IMG/VR virus record: IMGVR_UViG_3300021247_000054
Span: 1-28,450 of that record
Direction: 5' to 3' (one strand)
Length of the DNA: 28,450 nucleotides
Source: a virus
Of this stretch, positions 23,833 to 28,450 are shown piece after piece. The notes under the pieces were generated by a model that had not been told where the DNA came from, ran no database searches, and worked only from the letters and a program-made list of their open reading frames with translations. A program made the translations under genes and the position numbers. Within the stretch, counting starts at the first letter, position 1; the number at the start of each line of letters is the position of its first letter.

Positions 23833-24761
23833 TATGTACCTCCAATGTATTGCTGCCTAGGCACAAACCGGATTGCAGCTTTCTCGTGATCTTCGTAGGC
23901 TGACAACTCCCATGCCTCGTCATACTGGGCCTTCAAAAACTGGAGGCGTTCAGCGCCTTGTGGAATCTTGCCAGCAATGTAGTACGACAGGCCAGCCACC
24001 ATTGGGGGAATAAAGCGGAACGGAACGTCCATCACGTTCACACCGCCGCCAGCATCTTGGGTGCGGCGCAGTCGCCAATACACGAATTGGTACGGCTGCA
24101 CATTGTCTGGGGTTGGCCAAACGGTCACAGCGGGCAGGTTCTGTACGGATACATTTGCCCCAGTCAGGTGGGCTGCGGCTGTGGTGTTGTTTTGCCCACG
24201 GAAGCAATTATTGAGCGTATTGCCGTCGATATACCCATAATTGATCGTTTCTGAGCCTATCTGCACGAAGCCAACGGCTGGCATACCAGCAGTCGAGTTC
24301 ACCGTGATTGTGGTGGCGGTAGAGGAAATGCCGCCGTTCAATGTGGTATTCGGGGCCGCAGTCTGGCCATCTAGCCGCTGCACCCACACCTGAATAGGCC
24401 GCGCTTGTTGGAGCTTGTTAGGCAGAGTAGCGTAGGTGGAGACACTGATCCGAGTGATGGTCAGGTCGGCCTGATTGGAGACGTTGTTGGCTTGCGTGCG
24501 GATAACGTGCTCAATCAAGTCCACGGTGTCGTTGGGCAGGGCGTAGGTATTCTGGCCCGGAACCAAGTCAATGACCCCAGTCTCAATCGTCCACATGTTG
24601 ATGCCACGGTTGGCCCACTCAGCAAACATGATGTTGAGACTACGGCGTGCAGTACGCAGGTCATAGCCCGTGCGCAGCTCACCTCCAGCGCGTTCAAACG
24701 CCTCCTCGACGAGTTCGGTCAAGTCAAGGTTAAATGCTGTGGAGCCGGAGGTATATGCCAT
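23832..24761 (-). CDS. Head-tail adaptor / tail tube protein (gp4/gp11-like, 309 aa)
   Basis: Residues 12-60 (LDLTELVEEAFERAGGELR, RTARRSLNIMFAEWANRG, NMWTIE) are the helical core of short-tailed phage adaptors. LVPGQNTYALPNDTVDLIE (66-84) is the usual strand-turn that follows, and the C-terminal FRFIPPMVAGLSYYIAGK with YDEAWELSAYED closes the bundle. Residues ~140-205 are an extra beta-module shared with two other virion proteins. The start is TAATG-coupled. It should lie between portal and nozzle. The split between P22 gp4-like and T7 gp11-like cannot be settled by eye. Confidence 0.88.
   Translation of the reverse strand: MAYTSGSTAFNLDLTELVEEAFERAGGELRTGYDLRTARRSLNIMFAEWANRGINMWTIETGVIDLVPGQNTYALPNDTVDLIEHVIRTQANNVSNQADLTITRISVSTYATLPNKLQQARPIQVWVQRLDGQTAAPNTTLNGGISSTATTITVNSTAGMPAVGFVQIGSETINYGYIDGNTLNNCFRGQNNTTAAAHLTGANVSVQNLPAVTVWPTPDNVQPYQFVYWRLRRTQDAGGGVNVMDVPFRFIPPMVAGLSYYIAGKIPQGAERLQFLKAQYDEAWELSAYEDHEKAAIRFVPRQQYIGGT
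24147..24344 (-). repeat. Shared beta-module, copy 3 (residues ~140-205 of the 309-aa adaptor)
   Basis: It contains TITVNSTAGMPAVGFVQI, then SETINYGYIDGNTLNNCFRG and AAHLTGANVSV. The order STAG(F/M), QIGSE-x-I-x-Y, F-RG, H-x-x-GA-x-V equals the other two copies. It is inserted between adaptor strands at a loop. Confidence 0.78.
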
Positions 24762-24994
24762 TATCTAAACCCTGCCGTTTTCTTTGCGATGTTCTTTGGT
24801 TGCGCTACAAACTGCTTGCCTTTTGCCTTGCCAGCTCGTTTGGCCTTGGTTGTTGCTGCGTATTCTGCTGGCGACAAAGACTTGATGGCAGCTTCTGGCA
24901 AATACCGCTCGCCCGTTTTGGACGAAGGCTTCCCCGACTTGGTACGCCATTTCTGGTCGCCCCAATTTTTGAGGGAAGTCTGCGGCGCTTTCAT
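24761..24994 (-). CDS. Small basic conserved phage protein (77 aa)
   Basis: It reads as SLKNWGDQKWRTKSGKPSS, then TGERYLPEAAIKSLSPAEY, then a Lys/Arg-rich tail (KAKRAGKAKGKQF ... KKTAGFR). The W-x-x-Q-K-W-x-T-K-S-G-K pattern and the ERYLP(E)xAIKSLSxxEYAATT block are those of a small conserved hypothetical found in many phages, including large marine ones. It is coupled by ATGA upstream and TAATG downstream. The charge suggests DNA or capsid contact; the function is unknown. Confidence 0.82.
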   Translation of the reverse strand: MKAPQTSLKNWGDQKWRTKSGKPSSKTGERYLPEAAIKSLSPAEYAATTKAKRAGKAKGKQFVAQPKNIAKKTAGFR

Positions 24995-25428
24995 GCTTCA
25001 AACCCTTTGTACCCACTCGCATTTTGCTCAAGATAATCCGCAGCCGCACGCAACGCTTGAATATTGTCTTTAGCATGACCAATCATATTGTTGCACGGGT
25101 TGCACAAAATACCGCGAACTTTTCCGCTTGTATGGCAATGATCGACATCAAGTTTTTTGTCAATTTCATTCTCGGTTATGCCGCATATCATGCAAGCATA
25201 CCCCTCATCTAACCGCATTTGCTCCCATTGCTCATACGTCAACCCGTATCGCAACTGCAATTTTTCCGCTTTACGGTTGCGTGGAGTGGTGGGGCTTTCG
25301 CGTTTGTACTCTTGATGACAAGGTTTGCAGCGGGCACTTGAATAGTGTTTATCTGACCACTTGTCAAAAAACTTGTAAAAGTCTTCCAATGGTTTTTCAG
25401 AATTACACTTCAAGCAAATTTTAGTCAC
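24991..25428 (-). CDS. Endonuclease VII-type HNH nuclease (145 aa, GTG start)
   Basis: GTG 25428 is the start: GGAGG lies eight bases upstream and the residues after it (TKICLKCNSEKP) begin the first zinc ribbon (C5, C8, C34, C37). The catalytic half has CMIC (79-82), DVDHCHTSGKVRG (94-106) and CNPCN (109-113), the beta-beta-alpha metal fold of the recombination endonuclease VII family with H97 as the likely catalytic histidine. Family members cut branched DNA or act as free-standing homing nucleases. It interrupts a block of small structural genes and overlaps its upstream neighbour by eight bases, which suits a mobile nuclease gene. Which role applies is unknown. Confidence 0.92.
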   Translation of the reverse strand: MTKICLKCNSEKPLEDFYKFFDKWSDKHYSSARCKPCHQEYKRESPTTPRNRKAEKLQLRYGLTYEQWEQMRLDEGYACMICGITENEIDKKLDVDHCHTSGKVRGILCNPCNNMIGHAKDNIQALRAAADYLEQNASGYKGFEA

Positions 25429-25696
25429 GGTAAGAGCCTCCAGCCGCCTTGTACTTCTTGGCAACAAGCTGCGCTTTACGAGCTGACCACTGACCCGCGC
25501 CAGTGCCGTGGGTGGCTGCTGCTTTGACCTGAGACACAATCCGCTTACGCAGGCTGGGCTTGGTGTAGTTACCGGCGGCGTTCACCTTTCCACCGTCCGC
25601 ATACTCGGTGAAATCAGTGTTGTCCCGGCGTGCCTTACGTTTGGCTCCGGGCATTTTGGAGGGGTTCATGGCCCCCATGCCACGGGAGGCCATCAT
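25421..25696 (-). CDS. Small basic protein, DUF5872-like C-terminus (91 aa)
   Basis: The start is ATG 25696 (MMASRGMGAMNPSKMPG), overlapping the upstream TGA; an upstream GTG at 25717 is less likely because proteins of this kind begin (M)ASRGMG. Features in order are ASRGMG, KRKARRDNTDFTEYADGGK, then a basic C-terminal domain LRKRIVSQVKAA ... GAGQWSARKAQLVAKKYKAAGGSY. The GQWSARKAQ(L)..KxYxxxGG(G/S)Y ending is what I associate with the DUF5872 family. YADGGKV is one of the shared glycine-pair motifs. Function unknown. Confidence 0.8.
   Translation of the reverse strand: MMASRGMGAMNPSKMPGAKRKARRDNTDFTEYADGGKVNAAGNYTKPSLRKRIVSQVKAAATHGTGAGQWSARKAQLVAKKYKAAGGSYRD
25426..25441 (-). promoter_or_regulatory. 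Strong Shine-Dalgarno site fixing the GTG start of the nuclease
   Basis: Read on the minus strand it is GGAGG, then eight bases, then GTG, all within the last codons of the upstream basic protein. The longer reading from 25539 would overlap that gene by over 100 bases, so this start is preferred. Confidence 0.75.
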
Positions 25697-25947
25697 TTTG
25701 TCATGCCCCCACCGCACATAATCATAGTGCCGCGAGTTTTACCCCGTTGAGCAATACCGTCAGCACGGGCAGAAGCGGAACCGCCTTTGGCCATTTTTTT
25801 GACAGACTTAACAGGCTTGCCGTCAACACGGATGTCGCTACCGGGCTGCTCTGGCATACCGGGTTCGCCCTTTTTGAACTTGCGACCAGCGGATGCGTCA
25901 TCGGGTTCTTTGGGGGCTTCTTTGGTTTTTTCCAAATCGTCGTACAT
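25693..25947 (-). CDS. Small basic protein with RADGIA-GKT tail (84 aa)
   Basis: The N-terminal half is acidic-charged (MYDDLEKTKEAPKEPDDAS). It is followed by KPVKSVKKMAKGGSAS and the tail ARADGIAQRGKTRGTMI (60-76), then eight residues MCGGGMTK. ATG follows TGAGGTAAACC. The tail is shared with three other gene products here. The protein looks unfolded apart from the tail. It could be a virion-associated peptide or assembly adaptor; I do not recognise a named family. Confidence 0.8.
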   Translation of the reverse strand: MYDDLEKTKEAPKEPDDASAGRKFKKGEPGMPEQPGSDIRVDGKPVKSVKKMAKGGSASARADGIAQRGKTRGTMIMCGGGMTK

Positions 25948-25955
25948 GGTTTACC

Positions 25956-26777
25956 TCAATACATTTTGCAGTTGGTTTTACCGCGAGAGGCAATCCCGTC
26001 GGCGCGTTTGGAAGCGGAAGAAACCTTAGAGGTCATGCCCCCAGAAGCCATCTTTTTGACTTTGCCGCCTTTTTTCATGCCCGAAGCTTCTTTGGCTTCG
26101 CGTGAACGGCGTTCTGCGGGGGTTTCAAAGTTCTTTATGTAGTCAGCCACACTTGAACCAGCAGCTTTGACTTTATCCATCGCCGCTTGGCGGTTTGCTG
26201 CGGCTTGCTCAGAAGTAGGAACGCGACCAGACCCGGTGCTTGCTGGGGCCGCAGCGGGCTTTGCAACAGGGGCAGGGGCGCTGGAGTTGCGGCCTTCATT
26301 GCCGTAGTTGGGGTTTGAACCCATAGCGGCACGAGTACCCCGAGACATGCCAGCTTCGGCATCACGGGCACTTGGAGTGCTGACGCTAGGGGGGTTCACA
26401 GTTCCGCGACCCGCGCCCGCGCTTGAAGCAGCGCGAGTGCCGCGACTCATGCCAGCTTCCAAATCAGCGCGAGAAGAATCGCCACGGGAGGCGGTCTTGG
26501 CGGTAGTAGGAGTACGTGGAGGCGTGGCTTTTTTAGGCATTTCCTTTTCAGGCATGACAACGTCGGCCTCAGTAATTGGTTTACTGTCGCCGTCGGACTT
26601 TTTCATGCTGCGTTTGATGGTGTCTTCAGGGGACTCCAAACGAGTCTCAGTGGACTCTGGACGCGCTGCACGGGTGGAGCTTGAATCCTCGCCCTTGTCT
26701 TTACCCTTGGACGCCATGTACGCCGCGCCCGCAAGAGCGGCGAGCCCAGCTAACCTGCCTAAATCTTTCTTCGCCAT
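25956..26777 (-). CDS. Disordered basic protein with RADGIA-GKT tail (273 aa)
   Basis: A short helical, hydrophobic N-terminus (LAGLAALAGAAYMAS) is followed by some 200 residues rich in Ser, Ala, Pro, Thr, Arg and Glu. GMSRGTRAA occurs twice (about residues 109 and 144), each time after a D-x-E-A stretch. Then come MKKGGK, MASGGM and the terminal tail KRADGIASRGKTNCKMY (257-273). ATG follows AGGAG. The duplication and low complexity point to fast evolution. It has no enzyme motif. The tail ties it to the other small basic proteins. Confidence 0.8.
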   Translation of the reverse strand: MAKKDLGRLAGLAALAGAAYMASKGKDKGEDSSSTRAARPESTETRLESPEDTIKRSMKKSDGDSKPITEADVVMPEKEMPKKATPPRTPTTAKTASRGDSSRADLEAGMSRGTRAASSAGAGRGTVNPPSVSTPSARDAEAGMSRGTRAAMGSNPNYGNEGRNSSAPAPVAKPAAAPASTGSGRVPTSEQAAANRQAAMDKVKAAGSSVADYIKNFETPAERRSREAKEASGMKKGGKVKKMASGGMTSKVSSASKRADGIASRGKTNCKMY

Positions 26778-26792
26778 GACCGGCTCCTTAAA

Positions 26793-27278
26793 TCAGCACT
26801 TACCGCCTTTTTTCATGCCTTTGTTACCGGGCATGACAACCATTTTGCCTTTGGTTTTGCCTTTGGTAGCAACACCGTCACGGCTGGGGGCTGCTGTTTT
26901 AACTGCGCCCATTTTGCTGGCGGCCATGCCACCGTTTGCCATTTTCTTTGTCTTCATTTCAGCTTCCTCGTGTTTAACCATTGTTGCAGGTGCGCCCTTC
27001 TTTTTCATGAAAGACACTTCTTTTTTAACCATTGCTTTTGACTCAGCCATCTCGCCTCCTTTTGCGAACAATTCGTTCTTACCTTGATTGGTTTTGGGCT
27101 TGTTAATAGCTTGTGCATCAGCACGGCTACCCGAACCTTTGCCAAACTTCATACCCTTGCTGGCTTCGCTGAAGTCCTTGCCAACGGCTTTAGGTACTCC
27201 AACTTTCTTTGCAAACGCTGGGTTATGAGCCACAGCATCCATGAATTTCTTTTGTTTAGCGCTTGTTGCTGGCATCAT
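26793..27278 (-). CDS. Basic protein with RDGVA-GKT tail and DUF3008-like start (161 aa)
   Basis: The N-terminus PATSAKQKKFMDAVAHN, then FAKKVGVP, resembles the short SxKQxxFM start of DUF3008-type phage proteins. The rest is Lys/Met/Gly-rich with FAKGGEM, MANGGM and MKKGGK, and a tail SRDGVATKGKTKGKMV at 132-147. A second, looser copy of that tail, SRADAQAINKPKTNQGK, lies at 51-67. The start codons ATGATG overlap the upstream TGA. It is likely disordered and nucleic-acid or capsid binding; function unknown. Confidence 0.82.
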   Translation of the reverse strand: MMPATSAKQKKFMDAVAHNPAFAKKVGVPKAVGKDFSEASKGMKFGKGSGSRADAQAINKPKTNQGKNELFAKGGEMAESKAMVKKEVSFMKKKGAPATMVKHEEAEMKTKKMANGGMAASKMGAVKTAAPSRDGVATKGKTKGKMVVMPGNKGMKKGGKC

Positions 27279-27514
27279 TTCCCCGCTTGAAGGAGTCGGT
27301 CAATTTTTTCTTCAAGCTTGTTGAAGCGTTGGTCAATGTGGTCAGTAACTCTTGCCACTTCTGCTTTAGTTGCTGTATCACGGGCAATCTCCTCGCGTGT
27401 GATGTTTAAGAGCCGCTCGATCCGTTTGACATCCTCAAATCTCTCACGGATGAAAAACCACACCGCGCCCATAACAAGCGACAGGCCCGCAGACCAGATG
27501 GTGTTGATGTCCAT
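27275..27514 (-). CDS. Small membrane-anchored coiled-coil protein (79 aa)
   Basis: Residues ~7-24 (WSAGLSLVMGAVWFFIRE) form a single membrane segment. The rest is a long charged coiled coil with heptads (IERLLNITREEIARD, then VTDHIDQRFNKLEEKIDRLL). ATG lies two bases after the previous stop. This layout is seen in holin-like and haemolysin-like small phage proteins but also in many unknowns. It is far from the lysis cassette, so I only call it a membrane coiled-coil protein. Confidence 0.78.
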   Translation of the reverse strand: MDINTIWSAGLSLVMGAVWFFIRERFEDVKRIERLLNITREEIARDTATKAEVARVTDHIDQRFNKLEEKIDRLLQAGK

Positions 27515-27515
27515 T

Positions 27516-27770
27516 TCAGCACTTCCACCTAGCCAAAGATGCGGCCTTGCGTGTGGGCTTACCCTTCTCGTCCTTCATGGGGCCGGGCATACCTGACATA
27601 CGTGCGCAGAACGATTTCTTACGGGGGCCACCCTCGGGCTGTGGAGCCTTCAGGTTACTGCCCGTTGCCTTGTTGTACTTGGCACGGCCTTTGGCGGTTA
27701 AACCCGCCCCCTTGGAGACAGGTAGCTTTTCACCGCGTCCAACTGCGAGGGAGGGGTTTTTCTTAGCCAT
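27516..27770 (-). CDS. Small basic conserved protein, DUF6321-like (84 aa)
   Basis: The order SKGAGLTAKGRAKYNKATG, NLKAPQPEGG, KKSFCARMSGMPGPM, then a basic tail ending in RWKC is a small phage protein that I associate with the DUF6321 family. LTAxGRxKYN and SFCARMxGM are the fixed points. Its start overlaps the previous gene by eight bases. Function unknown; often found among structural genes. High Lys/Arg/Gly content, as for its neighbours. Confidence 0.85.
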   Translation of the reverse strand: MAKKNPSLAVGRGEKLPVSKGAGLTAKGRAKYNKATGSNLKAPQPEGGPRKKSFCARMSGMPGPMKDEKGKPTRKAASLARWKC

Positions 27771-28038
27771 AAAACACCGTAATGGTTGCGCTGCTTAACG
27801 TGGCATGAACATCAGTATTGAATTTGATACCCTCACCGGGAACCAAAATATGCTGGGAACCCGCCGCCGCAGGAGCAGTAAAGGAGAACCTTGTAGTGCC
27901 GCTTGCGCCGCCGTCTTTGAGGACAACAGTACCGCCAGAAGCGTAGCTAACCGTTACCGCTTTTACACGGGTTGTGTCAGCATACGCCGTGTTTGTCGAG
28001 GTTACTTGCGTAGCCTTAACGTCATATTGCATGGCCAT
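27763..28038 (-). CDS. Small beta-rich structural protein (91 aa)
   Basis: The protein is nearly all strands and turns: VKAVTVSYASGGTVVLKDGG, TRFSFTAPAA, HILVPGEGIKFNTDVHATL and SATITVFYG. ATG follows GGAGGTCATC. No cysteine, membrane or enzyme motif. Small proteins of this kind follow capsid genes and act as decoration or capsid-stabilising proteins. Position next to a probable capsid region off the right edge supports this; it remains inference. Confidence 0.78.
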   Translation of the reverse strand: MAMQYDVKATQVTSTNTAYADTTRVKAVTVSYASGGTVVLKDGGASGTTRFSFTAPAAAGSQHILVPGEGIKFNTDVHATLSSATITVFYG

Positions 28039-28051
28039 GATGACCTCCTAA

Positions 28052-28435
28052 TTAGACGTTTTGCTGGCCAACCAGAGGATCAGTCACGAAGTAGGTGATG
28101 ATGCCGGTCACAGTGCCTGTGCCTGAAGTGTTGTCAGTCACAGTAACGTAGGACAGCTCAGTCAGGGCCGCGCCAGTCACAACAGAACCGATGTCGGTTG
28201 TACCAACAGCAACGGTCAAGCCAGAGGCAATATAGTTGTTGTCAGCAGTGCCGGAGGTGTAGCCGGTAGCACCCAAATCAAAAGTGCCAGAGCCCGTCTC
28301 AGCGGTGATGCTGACTGACAGCACGACTGCGCCAGAGGGCAGGATCAGAGAAGGAGCGCCAGAAGCGGAAGAAACTTTGACTTGTGTGCCAGCAGTGGCA
28401 GGAGAAGCGTCAGCAATGTAGAACTGAGCGGCCAT
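28052..28435 (-). CDS. Small beta-rich structural protein, capsid-decoration candidate (127 aa)
   Basis: It starts MAAQFYIADASPATAGTQV and continues with Ser/Thr/Gly-rich strands (LPSGAVVLSVSITAET, TELSYVTVTDN, TVTGIITYFVTDPLVG). The ATG at 28435 has only 15 upstream bases in the window (TCCGGCG, no clear ribosome-binding site), so a slightly different start cannot be excluded. It is probably a head decoration or fibre-like protein by analogy of place; I cannot assign a family. Confidence 0.75.
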   Translation of the reverse strand: MAAQFYIADASPATAGTQVKVSSASGAPSLILPSGAVVLSVSITAETGSGTFDLGATGYTSGTADNNYIASGLTVAVGTTDIGSVVTGAALTELSYVTVTDNTSGTGTVTGIITYFVTDPLVGQQNV

Positions 28436-28450
28436 AACGCCGGAGCCACA

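Noticed and set aside
23057-23860. Open frame of 267 aa on the plus strand
   Set aside because: Antisense to three well-supported minus-strand genes (zinc-ribbon, basic protein, adaptor end); composition is Pro/Ala/Leu filler.
26308-27087. Open frame of 259 aa on the plus strand
   Set aside because: Antisense shadow of the two basic proteins; Lys/Gly codons read backwards give the hydrophobic Pro/Phe-rich product.
1-28450. tRNA genes, integrase, attachment sites, rho-independent terminators
   Set aside because: I saw no cloverleaf, recombinase motif or hairpin-plus-T-run in the short gaps between genes; a covariance-model scan was not possible here.

Overview
This window reads as part of a tailed-phage genome (or prophage or metagenomic phage contig) with short-tailed, podovirus-like gene content. 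All 36 genes I call lie on the minus strand, so transcription runs from position 28450 towards position 1. Genes are packed with ATGA, TAATG or TGATG junctions or with gaps of at most 34 bases. No gene-free stretch exceeds about 35 bases, and I saw no tRNA, terminator, insertion sequence, CRISPR array or integrase. The lysis genes include a lipoprotein outer spanin, so the host is Gram-negative. The mix of adaptor, nozzle and small 'KGG' proteins resembles uncultured aquatic phages, but the host cannot be named from this sequence.

Layout in transcription order. (1) 28435-25421: two small beta-rich proteins, probably capsid-associated because they lie next to where a capsid gene would be expected, then a run of small, very basic proteins and one small membrane/coiled-coil protein. 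(2) 25428-24991: an endonuclease VII-type HNH nuclease inside that run. (3) 24994-21357: head-tail connection, with two adaptor-like proteins (309 and 245 aa), a zinc-ribbon protein and more small basic proteins. (4) 21347-13757: the host-recognition block, with a repeat-built fibre protein, a 1128-aa tail fibre ending in an S74 self-cleaving chaperone, a second fibre protein, a glycine-rich adhesin-like protein and two small followers. (5) 13755-11614: a lysis cassette with two small membrane proteins, an EF-hand membrane protein (holin candidate), an Rz-like inner spanin with an Rz1-like lipoprotein nested in another frame, and an M15 peptidase endolysin. (6) 11601-1: the tail nozzle and ejection proteins, namely a 738-aa nozzle candidate, a 292-aa jelly-roll-like protein, a 721-aa and an 800-aa internal virion candidate, a small acetyltransferase-like protein, and the first 1157 residues of a giant polyvalent ejection protein with an HExxH metalloprotease motif. 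The order adaptor - nozzle - internal proteins parallels T7 genes 11 to 16, with the fibre and lysis blocks inserted between adaptor and nozzle.

The most unusual feature is a shared short-motif vocabulary. Four small basic proteins carry a near C-terminal R(A/S)DG(I/V)AxxGKTxG tail. About eight proteins, including both large internal virion candidates, carry short (M/F/Y)AxGGx motifs. A structural beta-module recurs in three different virion proteins, one gene appears to start at an ATT codon behind a very good ribosome-binding site, and one presumed ejection protein combines a zincin motif with an AT-hook-like motif.
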